A stretch of 64,000 bases of DNA from Miscanthus floridulus (lineage: Eukaryota; Streptophyta; Magnoliopsida; Poales; Poaceae), in the NCBI RefSeq assembly GCF_019320115.1, contig NC_089588.1, forward strand, positions 117,264,904 to 117,328,903, written 5' to 3'. The notes beneath the pieces were generated by a model that saw only the letters and a program-made list of their open reading frames with translations, ran no database searches and was not told the DNA's origin. Shown piece after piece: positions 52,871-63,854 of this stretch; position 1 is the first letter of the stretch, and each line of letters begins with the position of its first letter. A program made the translations under genes and the position numbers.

Positions 52871-55795
52871 ATGGCCGACCCGAGAGACGATGACCTGGAG
52901 GCGGAAATGATGGATATTATCAACTCCGGCACTGAACATTGTGCCGATGTTGATAATGACCAGCAGGAAGATGACGGGAGTCAATACTTGAATCTCGATC
53001 ATATTGTTGAGGAAGTTGTTCATGAAGATAATTCCGGCGAGGTATATATTTCTCAATATCTAGCTCTCATTTATTTATTATGCATACATGTAGCCCACTG
53101 GATCGACCTTCGTTTTATAATACTTTTTGTGTTTCTATGCGTACATAGCCGTCTGGATCGACGACGACGACGGAGAACACAAAGAATGTTCGAGGGGCCA
53201 AAAAGCCATTGGAAGGCCACTACATCATCTCAGAATTCAACGTGGCTACAGGCGAACCACTAGGACAACATGCACAGAAATTCGTGTACCACTGTGGGTA
53301 CCTTGTAAGGGACAAGCTCCCGATCAATGCCCGTGAATGAAAAAAAAATAACAATACTCCTCATATTAGTTATGTCTCTGATATGGACAAGGAGCTGATT
53401 TGGCAAGATGTTCTTGCACATTTCACGCTCCAAACAGATGATTATCATGAAGACATCACCCTTGAAAGGTTGACGGAGCGAGTTAGGCACTGGACAATGA
53501 AGAAGATGGCCACCCAATTCCAATCTTGGAAGAAGCAGCTATACAAATCATACGTCAAGAAGATAATGGCATAAAAGATGCAGAGCTGCGCTTCCCCATG
53601 GATGACGTCACTGAACCTTAAACATCATGTGAGTTGCATATTCCAAAAGATAATGGCACAGTGAAGGTGGCTATTGGTGTTGTAAACCCTATCGACCGTA
53701 CCAAGACACCAAGAATCCATGGGGCAGTAGTACCAGCTGGATATGCTACCGTCTCGGTGGATAAAGCTATTGAAGGTTTTAGCGATGTGCCTCTTGACAT
53801 TCATGGAGGTGATGGGGAGAAGACCGTGGGAGAAGCTGAGAAGTCATTCATTGCATGGCGCAAGCGCTACATCAATATTCCTGGGAAGCCGTTGCCGCAC
53901 AATAGGTACGGATGAAAGTGAACGAAACAATTTTTTTATTAATTTTATATTGCCTCTTAAATAACAATTGATTCATTGTCTTCTATACGCACACAGCAGG
54001 GCCTCCCCCAACCTAAGTCCAATAGTACAATCACCAGACCAGCATAGTGCTCCGGGCGGTGGTTACGATGGGGTAGAAGACACGGCTGCATCCCCACCAT
54101 CTCGTAGACAGTCTCCACTGCCGCCACCACCGCCTCCAAGGCGTTCCCCAACGCCTCCTCGAAGGTCTCCAACACCTGTTCCCCCACCTCCTCCCATGAA
54201 CCAGGGAAGACGGCTGCAAACAAATAAGCCATCCACCCCGCCGGCGAAGACGACCAAGAAGGCCCCCATGAAACCAAGGCCAATTCCACAGAAATTGCCT
54301 GGTGAAATGAGTAAAGAGGAGTTAGATGATGCGGTTAAAAAAACCGTCGGAGCATTCTTCTCAGGCACAGGAAGAGGAAGCAGCAGGAGTAGAAGCACTT
54401 CCACCTACCTCCAGCTAAACTAAGGCGGATGGTGGAAGCTGAGCAGAAAAAGAGGCGGCAAGCTTGTAAGCCCTCGCCAGCATCAGACTTTGACCGCACT
54501 CTTAGCAAGATAATCAAGAAAGCTGCTAAAGCAGGGAAAACTGTTGCACAACTCGGAGAACAAGAATTGCAATCAGTCCCTCCTCTAGTTATTGCTAATG
54601 AATATGGTTCAAACATAGATATGCTGGATATGATGGAAATACCTGCTGATAAAGAAGTGGATATGGCGGAACTTGCTAACTTTTATGCTATGAGAGGTAT
54701 CGACCTTGGCGATTTCCTCTTCGAAAGTGCGCCGGTAGCGGATGAATGGCAGAAATATGAGCATGGCAGGAGTCTATGGAATCCTAAGACCATCAATGAA
54801 CTGGGTACACAATTGTTCAAGCTAAACATCTTGTACCTCGACGCTTGTCACAGGAAAGAGTTCTATATTTCTGTCAGAATCAAAGATGACCATTGGTTCC
54901 GTGGCGATGATGTTATGTACATTGAGTTTGCTGAATTACACCAACTAGTCCACCAGAACTCTCTCGACAAGACTCTCATCAGCTGCTATTGTCTGTAAGT
55001 GATCTTTCTACTAATTAATAATAAGTCACTACGTACGTACATGTCTGTGTTTATTATCCTCACTCTATATATATGATGCAGGTTTGAGATGGGAGAGTGC
55101 AAAAAGAGAGGGTGTACTGATATTGGTTTCATTGATCCACATATCGTATTCAAAAACCTTAAACCCCAACCAACATGGAAAGCAGAAACGGAGACCAATA
55201 TCAAGATGTTCTTAGAGAAGCAACGTGACAAGAAATGTATACTCTTCCCCTACAACTTCAGGTAAGTGTTCATAATGTTGACGATCGTGTATCCATATAT
55301 ATATGTTCACTGTACCTGTTAGCTAATTAATGAGTGTTAATGGACATGGCAGTGAACACTGGATATTGATGGAACTCGATCTGGAGAAAGGACTTCTAGG
55401 CATCTGGGACTCGATGAGAAAAGAGCAAAAAGAGTTCCAAGAGATGATAGATACTATTCAGAGGTAATTGCAGTCTCACTAGCAAAACTATTCTAGTCTC
55501 TCTGCATGCAAATTAATGGTCCAAATATTTTTTATGTTATTTGGTAGTTGTTGGGAAAAGGTCTGTCAGGAACACCATATGAAACGCAAAGTGCCACTGA
55601 AAGTAGTGCTATACAAAGTAAGTACTATATACCTACCTTAGTTCAATTTCCCTATGCTCAGATGATGACGAATCTTTTTGTTGTAAAGTGGGTTCTGCTG
55701 CAGCCCCAGGGGACCAATCTCTGTGGATACTATGTTTGAGAGTTCATGAGAGTGTGCTCAAGAAGAACTAGTCTAGAGCAAAAAAGGGTAAGTGT

Positions 55796-55849
<54 letters not shown>

Positions 55850-56092
55850 TTCATATATATATATATATATATATTCGTGATAGATACAATTTATTTATCA
55901 TTATTCTTGATATATATATATATACTAATATACTTTTTCTTTATCTCATATCTCAAATTGAAGACTCGTTGGTTGAAGGAAAAAACCCTGGACACACACC
56001 ATCTCAAAGCAATCCAAGAGACAATAGGTGGATTTCTGAATGATCAGGTCTTAACTCTCGGCGGCGAGTTTTACTATGACCCAAATATGTGA
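52871..56092 (+). pseudogene. TNPA-like protein with Ulp1/C48 protease domain (degenerate)
   Basis: The exons line up with those of element 1: 52871-53041, 53149-53905, 54000-54994, 55082-55261, 55353-55463, 55548-55618, about 55689-55787, and a last exon from about 55964. The start MADPRDDDLEAEMMDIINSG and the region FVYHCGYLVRDKLPINARE are conserved, but TGA replaces the Trp that follows. About 700 bp of coding, from after QLYKSYVKKIMA to near the DUF8039-like domain (IGVVNPIDRTKTPRIHG), is deleted. The RRSPTP-type linker follows. The protease keeps His (EHWILMEL), Asp (GIWDSM), and Gln and Cys (QPQGTNLCGYYV), but a TGA follows directly. The C-terminus (GEFYYDPNM) shows what element 1 loses to its early TAA. 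Confidence 0.83.
55798..55876. repeat. (TA)n microsatellite in a TNPA intron
   Basis: About 50 bases of TA, a short interruption, then more TA, between the exon with the catalytic Cys and the last exon. Confidence 0.95.
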
Positions 56093-56349
56093 TGATGAAA
56101 GCCAAATTTCATATTGATCCAAAGAACTTGTGATGATGAAATGTACAATTAATGCAAACTTTACATGTGACGATGAAATGTAATATTATGTTTTAGTTTA
56201 GTTTTACTTGTGTTGCTTGCGTGCATTGATCGAGCGAAAACTTTACAGTACGCGCGCGTATACGTATATTACTTTGCAGCGAATAATGCGTATTCGAAAA
56301 CCAAATTAAAACAAAAAAGAATCATCAATTGAAATAAGCAGAAAAAGAA

Positions 56350-56577
56350 AAAAAAAGCCCCTTTGGTCCCGGTTGGTAATACCGACCGGGAATAAAGGGG
56401 CCAGCCCAGACGCTGGCGTGGCTACCTTTTTAGTCCCGGTTGGTATCACCAACCGGGACTAAAGGTCCACTTCTATTCCCGGCTACTAACCCTTTATTCC
56501 CGAACTCCTATTCTGGGCTGCGTAACCGGGAATAAATGGGTTGGCAGCCGGGAATAGAAGCCCTTTTTTTACTAGTG
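56350..56577. repeat. Right terminal array of element 3
   Basis: Inverted copies of TTTGGTCCCGGTTGGT, AGTCCCGGTTGGTATCACC and TATTCCCGGC run up to the terminus TTACTAGTG at 56577. Confidence 0.85.
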
Positions 56578-56589
56578 ATATATATATAT

Positions 56590-56806
56590 GGTGCCTTGAC
56601 TAGCGAGCAGCCGGCCGGCCGGTGAATAAAAATAGTCTAGAAGTCGGACCAACTCACTGTATGCTTTGCTCAATATAATCTTGCTTTCTTCTGGACGACG
56701 GTCCATGCAAAGAAACGACTTGCCACGAATCGAACCAGGGGAGTGATCGAGTGGCTAAGCCGCCTAACAAATGCTTAAAATTAAATTAAAAATAAGAGCT
56801 TTGTTA
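56590..56806. repeat. Repeated segment, copy 3 of 3 (shortened)
   Basis: It matches the first about 217 bp of the copies at 46381 and 48811 almost base for base and ends after GAGCTTTGTTAC, where the sequence departs toward the P450 promoter. Confidence 0.9.
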
Positions 56807-57009
56807 CGGTGCTTGGAGGCTCCCTTGAAATTTATTTACGGCAGCTATTAATTAAGAAAATTAATTAATTATGTTTAGAAAGACATGTATTAATTAAAAA
56901 TAATACATCCGATCGATGAGGACATACACAAATATCGCATGCACTGTGTGGTGTCGGTCGGTGTCGGTGTCGCGTACGCCCGTGCCCTGCCACCGCTGCA
57001 GGCCGAGGC
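56807..57009 (+). promoter_or_regulatory. P450 upstream region
   Basis: About 200 bp of unique DNA between the repeated segment and the TATA box. It contains TTAATTAA-rich sequence and GGTGTCGGTCGGTGTCGG direct repeats (56951-56970). Any more distal control region has been replaced by repeats. Confidence 0.4.
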
Positions 57010-57016
57010 TATATAG
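57010..57016 (+). promoter_or_regulatory. TATA box of the P450 gene
   Basis: TATATAG lies 81 bases before the chosen start codon, a normal spacing for a plant promoter with a short leader. Confidence 0.7.
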
Positions 57017-57096
57017 AACTGTAACTGAATGAATCACTGTGTCACACTGTGACTGCATCCAATATATCGTGTCGTATCCACAGTACTACAGCAACC

Positions 57097-59713
57097 ATGG
57101 ACGCAGCAGCAGGCGCCACAGGCAGTGCCGACGATCGCCTGCTCCTTCTTGCCGTCGTGGTGGTCGTCGTCACCGTCTCCTCGCTTGCCGTCCTCACCGC
57201 CATCCACTCCAGACGAAACGTCCCACGTGGAGCTCCGAGCCCGCCGTCGCTCCCTCTGCTCGGCCACCTCCACCTGCTCGGCTACCCACTGCACCGCTCC
57301 CTGTTCTCGCTCGCCGTCGCGCACGGTCCCGGCGGGGCCAGCACGGCCGCAGCCGCTGCGCCGGTCCTGTCTCTGCACCTTGGCGCGCGGCGCGCGCTGC
57401 TGGTGTCCGCGCACGCCGCGGCCGTCGAGTGCTTTACCGAGCGCGACGCCGCCCTGGCGGGCCGCCCGCGGCTGCTGGCCGGCGACGTCCTGGGCTACGG
57501 GTGCACCGATATCCTGTGGGCTTCCTACGGCGACCACTGGCGAACGCTACGCAGGTTCTTCAGCGCCGAGCTCCTCTCGGCCTCCCGCCTCAACACGCGC
57601 GCCGCCGACCGCCGCGCAGAGGTCGCCGCCCTCGTCCACACCCTGATTCGCGATGCTGCTGATGCTGCCGGCACCACGGCTGCTGCTACGTCGGTGATGG
57701 TCACCCTGCGGCCAAGACTTTTCGAGTTCGTCATCAACGTGATGCTGCGCGCGCTCATCGGCGCGTCCCTGCACGGTAGCGACGCTCGCCGGTGGCAGGA
57801 GATCGTCGAGGAGAGCGTCCGGCTCAACGCGGCGCCCAGCGTCGGGGACCTGTACCCTGCTTTGCGGTGGGTCGACCGGCTACGAGGCGTGGACGCGGCG
57901 CTTTCGAGGCTGCAGGCGAGGCGCGATGCGTTGCTCGTCGGCCTCATCGAGGATCACTGTCGAAAGCGTGACGCTGGTGGTGTCCGAGACACCGATACCG
58001 GGAACAAAGTTGCCCTTGATGAGCTCCTGTCTCTGCAAGAAACAGATCCCATCTACTACACCGATACTGTCATCAAAGGCATCGTCATGGTCAGTAGTCT
58101 CTTCTCTTCAGTTAACCATGCATCTTGCAGAACTAACTCGCTTCACACCTTTTGTTTCTTTGGTTTTTACTTTATAGTTATCAATAATTTTGATAGTACT
58201 AATTATGGTCAAATACTCACTTCACCAAATAAAACTTCTAGTAGTATTAAAAAATTGTCCAACAAAAAATCAATCTAGCAACTATGTGTTGCAACTCCAC
58301 TTATTTGTAGCCATCCATCATCTCCGAACATGCTCTCAGCATTTGACACGTGTTCACAGCTGGCCATTTTTATTTGTGGATGTGCAACTTTTAACTTGCA
58401 CGAATCTTGAATTAAACTAAACCGTTGGATAACCAGTGTTGCAACACATAGCCGTTGAAAATACACCTTGAGAGTATCAGCTTGAGACTACGGTCCGCAT
58501 ACCACTAGGCATTCGTTTTAACCAATAGCTTCTTGGGTGCTTGAGTTTTGATGTAGGACTTTGGGGTGAGAAATGTTCCCCGGCTTCGTGGCATTGCTAG
58601 CAGTGATGAGGCCTTTGACGCCATGCTCCTCGTAGGAGGCATTGACACAAGAGGCCTCCAGCCTCCTATGGTTTCTGTTGAAAAACCTTGGTCTCTCGGT
58701 CCACAATGACAATAGGCCGCCCACCACCCACGCACCCCAAGTTGTTTCCTTGTTTGTTCCGTCAAGAAGGGTTATTTGTCCACTGCTGCTTTTGGTGGCT
58801 TCGCGGGCTTTGTGTTGTTGTGCTGGTATCGCGTTGTTGCTTCCTTTGTGGATGATGGGTGGAAGGGGGGTTAGTGCTTTGCGTTGTACGTTGCTTCTTC
58901 TTTATTAATACATGTCCGGCAATTTCTTGCATGTGTCTTTACCAGAAAAACCTAAACAGTATGGATTGCCTTCAATAAATAATGTACATAAGGAATTTTG
59001 ATTGAACACATGTGAAGTTAGAAATATTTCTATTATATACTAAAATAAATCCCAATGATGGTACGGTACATATGTAGGCAATACTCCAAGGAGGGACTGG
59101 GACATCTATGCTGACAATCGAATGGGCGATGGCACAGCTGCTGCTGCATCCTGAAGCCATCAACAAGGTGAGGACGGAGATCGACACGCACGTCGGAACA
59201 GCTCGGCTGGTGGAGGAATCGGACATCGCCAGCCTCACGTACCTACAGTGCGTCGTCAAGGAAACCCTCCGTCTGCGCCCCGTGGGTCCCATCATCCCGG
59301 CGCACGAGGCCATGGAGGACTGCACCGTCGGCGGGTTCCACGTCCGGCGGGGCACCATGATCCTCGTGAACGCCTGGGCGATCCAGCGGGACCCCGCGGC
59401 CTGGGACGCGCCAGACGAGTTCAGGCCGGAGCGGTTCTTGGACGACGATGGTGGCAAGGTGACGGCGGCGAACGCCGTTCCCATGCTGCCGTTCGGGCTG
59501 GGCCGTAGGCGGTGCCCCGCTGAGGCCATGGCGATGCGCCTTGTTAGCTCCACGGTGGCGGCGCTTGTGCAGTGCTTCGAGTGGGATGTTGGGGAAGGCA
59601 GAACGATTGACATGACAGAAGGTGGTGGGCTGTCCATGCCCATGGCGACACCGTTGGCTGCTGTCTGCAGGCCTCGTGAGTTTGTGAAGAGCATGCTGTC
59701 TGCCTCAACATGA
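57097..59713 (+). CDS. Cytochrome P450, CYP81-like
   Basis: Exons 57097-58089 and 59078-59713 join in phase 0 and give 542 residues. The ATG at 57097 is preferred over one 48 bases upstream because it has a better context (GCAACCATGG) and directly begins the membrane anchor ([19 protein letters not shown]). Then come the Pro-rich hinge ([19 protein letters not shown]), C-helix [15 protein letters not shown]-helix [12 protein letters not shown] (FRPERFL) and the heme loop [12 protein letters not shown] with the Cys ligand. P450s of this type are ER-bound monooxygenases that oxidise small molecules using NADPH via P450 reductase; CYP81 members act on phenolics, glucosinolates or herbicides, but the substrate here is unknown. 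The I-helix reads [12 protein letters not shown], lacking the usual acidic residue. The intron carries about 400 bp of inserted repeat-like DNA. Confidence 0.9.
58090..59077 (+). other. P450 intron with a repeat-like insertion
   Basis: The donor is ATG|GTCAGT and the acceptor TATGTAG|GCA. Within it, about 58530-58935 is GC-richer and resembles the tail region of a LINE or a captured gene fragment, ending TTCTTTATTAATACATG. The identity of the insert is a guess. Confidence 0.5.
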
Positions 59714-60254
59714 TGTCGTGAATAGTTGCAATTAGTGGTTACTAGAAATGATAAATTACGTATTATTTATCTTCTGTCGCTCTTTACTCTCAGATTGTTG
59801 TTAAGCCAAACTATCTTTAAGTTTGACCATGTTTGTATACAAACAATAATATTTTATGGGGGAAAGTACATTGTTCAGCCTCCTAGTGGCACCTCATTAT
59901 TTATTTTAAAAAGATGATCAAATAAATTTAAAGCAGAAACAAGTAGATGTAGATAACGTTTTCAGAAGAAAAACTGGTACTAGTTTCCTATTTTCCTGAT
60001 CTGGAATAATTTAATTATGTATTTTCGAGATCATACCAGCTTCAACATCAATCAAAGGTCAAAATTTGTCTAGTTTTCCAGTTTCGTCAAAAAAATTTCT
60101 CTAGTTTCGACAGAGAGGGTGTTCGTTATCCGATCTTGAAGTTTAAGGAAAAATCAGACTAGCGTGCAAATTAAAAGGTTGAAAAATGGAATTTACCGTT
60201 ACTTGTTGATAGACTTGGTCAAACTTTGAATTAAAATGTGGTAACATGTGCTAC
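59714..60254. other. P450 3' flank
   Basis: AT-rich DNA without a gene. The first about 150 bp is the likely 3' untranslated region; no single polyadenylation signal stands out. Confidence 0.45.
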
Positions 60255-61215
60255 CCCGATTTGATTCCATGAAATGAGGTTGGTCGCCCAGCTGATCGCG
60301 CGGGCAAGCAGCCACAACAAGGCCTGCCTGACCACTTCGACAAGCTCATGAATAGCCCGTGCACCAACCACGCATTCCCCATCAAACACCTCTACAAGGA
60401 CTGTGAGCTCCTCAAGCGCTTCCTACGACAGGCCGGCGGGCCAAAGGAAGGAAAGGACAAGGAGGCAGCAGCCAAGAAAGGGGTGCGGCTAGCAAGGATG
60501 GGGACAGTTTTCCCGATCCCGAGGAATGCATCATGATCTTCGGGTGTCCGACGCCGTCTACTCCAAGCGTCAGCACAAAGTGCACTACAGAGAGGCATGC
60601 ATCGCTGAAACGGCTGTCCCCACCTTCCTCCGCTGGTAGATTCTCCAATCACTTTTGATAGGAGGGACCATCCGTCCCATGTCGCCAGACTGGGGCACTA
60701 CCCGCTCGTCGTCGACCCCATCATCCGCAAGAAGCGGCTCACCAAGGTGCTGATGGACGGAGGCAACGGCCTCAACATCCTCTATGTCGACACCCTCGAC
60801 TCCATGTGCATGCCCCGGTCGGAGCTCCGTCCGACGAACTCTCCCTTCCACGGCGTGATCCCAGGAGCGCAGGCATACCCCCTCGGGCAGATCCACCTGC
60901 CCGTCACGTTTGGCGACCGAGCCAACTTCCGCTCGGAGGTGCTTACCTTCGAGGTTGCGGAATTCCCGGGGTCCTACCACGCCATCTTGGGGGGGCCATG
61001 CTACGCCAAGTTAATGGCGGTCCCCAACTACACCTACCTAAAGTTGAAGATGCCGGGACCGAATGGCATCATCACCGTGGGTAGCACCTTCTCGCACACC
61101 TTCACGTGCGATCGCGAGCATTTCGAGCTAGTCACTGCCATCATCAACTCATCCGGGGTCATCGACCCTAGTAGTCCCAGACTGCAACAAACCAACCTCC
61201 TTGGCCAGGCTTGAA
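60255..61215 (+). pseudogene. Ty3/gypsy gag C-terminus and retropepsin-like protease fragment
   Basis: A gag zinc-knuckle-like segment (CTNHAFPIKHLYKDCELLKR) is followed, after a frameshift near 60535, by TPSVSTKC-region remnants. The protease region then reads TKVLMDGGNGLNILYVDTL, with the active-site Asp in DGG form as in the Tat/Athila group, then VLTFEVAEFPGSYHAILGGP. The fragment ends near TNLLGQA, and reverse transcriptase and integrase are absent. It lies directly upstream of the LTR at 61323, which may have inserted into it. Confidence 0.8.
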
Positions 61216-61322
61216 GCAGTGCTACCCTTCGACATCAACCACGACACCCCAAGAGTGAAGGCCTTCGACCACGACCGAGCCACGAAGGCTCAGCAAGACA
61301 CAGTCAATCTGCTCGAGGAGGC

Positions 61323-61698
61323 TGTGGGGGTATGGCCCCCAAGACGTGGGCCGCACCATCGGAGGTGGCCCGGCCCACAAGATCAAGGTGTGCACGGCGC
61401 TGCTCGGCGTGCACCGCTAGACATTGTATAGTACCAAATAGGATACTTTACTTGTAACCCTGCCCCTCCAGAGTATATAAGGAGAGGCAGGGGTCCTCTA
61501 CTCGACATCATGTATTCAATACAATACACCAAAGACACAGGACATAGGGTATTACGTCGATCAGACGGCCCAAACCTGTCTAAATCGTTGTCTCTGCGCC
61601 TTGTGTCACCATCTGGTTCCTGATTACGCGCATCCCCACCGACAAATCTACCATCGTGGGATACCCCTCGGTGGACTGCCGAGCATATTCTGTCGACA
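61323..61698 (+). repeat. 5' LTR
   Basis: It starts TGTGGGGGTATGGCCCCCAA and ends TCTGTCGACA, so it has TG..CA ends. A TATA box (GAGTATATAAGGAG) is at 61474-61480, and a transcription start about 30 bases on would begin the R region near GGGTCCTCTACTCGACATC. Confidence 0.85.
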
Positions 61699-61718
61699 GT
61701 TGGCACGCCAGGTAGGGG
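61699..61718 (+). other. Primer-binding-site-like sequence
   Basis: GTTGGCACGCCAGGTAGGGG follows the LTR directly. The position and TGGC start are those of a tRNA-primed site; which tRNA was not determined. Confidence 0.6.
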
Positions 61719-62049
61719 TGTGCGCTTGATCCGTGGCGAGCCAGATCGATCTCAAATCAACAACGCATTCTCGTCGTCAATCTCGTGGAGATCCATCCTG
61801 GTCCACGACGATTCATCGCTGCTACACCAGCCCCTGCGACAGCAGATCCGATATCGGAACCACCTTCGAGGTCGTCTTCACCAACAACTCGCCGCCGCTG
61901 CTCTCATCAGTCCTCGTCGATGACTAGCCACTGCTGCTCTGGTTGGCCCTCGTCGACGACTCGCCGCCGATGCTCCCGTTAGCCCTCGCCGACCACTCGC
62001 CGCCGCTGCCCTCATCAGCCCTCGTCGATGACTCACCGCCGCTGCCCTC

Positions 62050-62455
62050 GGCGGCCTTCGCCGATGTCCCTCGCTGTCGACTCGTCGTCACCACTCGACG
62101 GCCTTCACCGACATCTTTCACCGACGTCCCTCGCCATCGACTCGTCATCACCGCTCGGCAGCCTTCGCCGACATCTTTCACCGACGTCCCTTGTCGTCGA
62201 CTCGTCGTCACTGCTCGGCGGCCTTCGCCGACGTTCGTCGACTCGTCGTCACCGCTCGGCGGCCTTCGCCGACATCCCTCGCCGTTGACTCGTCGTCAAC
62301 GCTCGGCGGCCTTCGCCGACATCTTTCGCCGACGTCCCTCGCCGTCGACTTGTCGTCACTGCGCGGCGGCCTTCACCGACATCTTTCGTCGACGTCTCTC
62401 GCCGTTGTCTCGTCGTCATTACTTGGCGGCCCTCACCGACATCCCTCGTCGCCGC
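62050..62455 (+). repeat. Minisatellite, about 60-bp period
   Basis: GACATCTTTC(A/G)CCGACGTCCC, TCGACTCGTCGTCACCGCTC and GGCGGCCTTCGCC follow each other in about six diverged units. A CG-rich relative of the unit extends upstream to about 61900. Confidence 0.85.
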
Positions 62456-63184
62456 CGAGCTGCAAGCAAGCTGCCTGCGTCACCGACCAGATAACGCTAT
62501 ACGCCGCTGACCAGTCACGTTTTAATATTCTTCTAAATATTCTCCAATCTCCGTATATCATCATAATGTTTTTCTGAACTGTTTTCTCCATGTTTGCTCT
62601 CCAAACGATTTTCCAAACCCCCGAACAGTCATGTTGATGCTCAGACGACTCCAGAGACGGCCCTGTCTCCGGCTCCTCCCTACACGTGCTACGGGCTCTG
62701 CGCTCTGCGTTATGGGTGATCGGCAGTGGCTCCTTGGTCACGCATGTTCCTCCTACACGTGCACGGGCTCCGCGCTCGATGTTATGGACTATGGGCTAGC
62801 TAGGGCGGGAGACTCAGCTACACACTAACTGTTCGGGCGGTTTATATTAAATATAAATATATTTTCACGCCAACTGAGCGCCGAACTGCATACATCGTTT
62901 CATCACCATTGCTGATTTTTCTCCGAAGTTTATTTATTTTTACATCATGTACTACCCGTTCTACATGTTTGTATTGCAGGATCATCGTCCAGGTGATCGG
63001 ACCACCTGGTGCTCGGACTTCTCCACCGATCAACTGGTCGGACCGCTTGGTTCATGGACTCCGTCACCGACCAGTTGATCGGACTATTCGCCACTCGTGC
63101 TTCATCGCTTGCTACGCCAGTTACTCCTCGGCCCTCGGATTCTTTGTGCTCGAGGACTAAGTGGGCACACTTCACCGCACGGAC

Positions 63185-63530
63185 GTCGTCAGCTACGTCG
63201 GTGCTCAGACCTCGCCGCCTACGCCGGGCACTCCTCGGTGCTCGGACCTCGTCGCCTACGCCAAGGACTCCTCGGTGCTCGGACATCGCCGCCTACACCG
63301 AGGACTCCTCGGTGCTCGGTCATCGCCAGCAACGCTGGGGACTCCTCAGTGCTCGGTCATCGACAGCGACGTCGGAGACTCCTCGCTCCTCGGTGCTTGG
63401 ACATCGCCGCCTACGCCGGGGACTCCTCGCTCCTCGGTGCTCGGTCATCGACAGCGACGCCGGGGACTCCTCGCTCCCCGGTGCTCGGTCATCACCAGCG
63501 ACACCGGGGACTCCCTTGCTGCTCGGATCT
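63185..63530 (+). repeat. Minisatellite, about 48-60-bp units
   Basis: GGGGACTCCTCGCTCCTCGG, TGCTCGGTCATCGACAGCGA and related units recur about seven times. The phrase GGACTAAGTGGGCACACTTC flanks the array at 63154 and 63702, so a block of about 550 bp may itself be duplicated. Confidence 0.85.
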
Positions 63531-63854
63531 TGCTACATCTCGTCGGTGTGCTATCAAGCTGCTCCATGCTGTTCGGATCAGGGTGCTGATCTTGGGCAGC
63601 ATGTCTAGGGTCTTGATACACGTATGTTAGATGACGTTGACAAGCTTTCAGACTTCTTTGACCCTGCTACAGGATTCATTCTTCATCTTCCAGCAGGCTC
63701 GGGGACTAAGTGGGCACACTTCACCTTGCGGTGAATGTGCTTGTTCTCATCTCGAGGCTACGCCCGGGGACTGGCTGCCTGCTCAACTGGTCTTCTACTT
63801 TATGACCCTGGCACCACGTGACTGCGTCACCTACTGTCAGGCTCAGGGACTAAC

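Larger units (their letters stand above)
50310..56577 (+). mobile_element. CACTA element 3, TNPA only
   Basis: The ends are CACTACTAAAAAACAGACC (50310) and, inverted, CACTAGTAAAAAAAGGGC (to 56577). Subterminal repeats are CCTTTAGTCCCGGCT / AGCCGGGACTAAAGG, related to element 1 but with GGCT in place of GGTT. The flanks ACA and ATA differ by one base and lie in TA repeats. It carries only a TNPA-Ulp1 gene on the plus strand; there is no trace of TNP2 between the left array and the internal array (50620-51840). The element is therefore a deletion derivative depending on transposase from elsewhere. Confidence 0.85.

Noticed and set aside
57049..57096. Earlier in-frame ATG for the P450
   Set aside because: It would add 16 polar residues before the membrane anchor, unlike the family, and lies too close to the expected transcription start.
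62050..63530. Repeat-protein genes
   Set aside because: Open frames exist in several phases and on both strands, and follow the minisatellite period rather than any conserved peptide.
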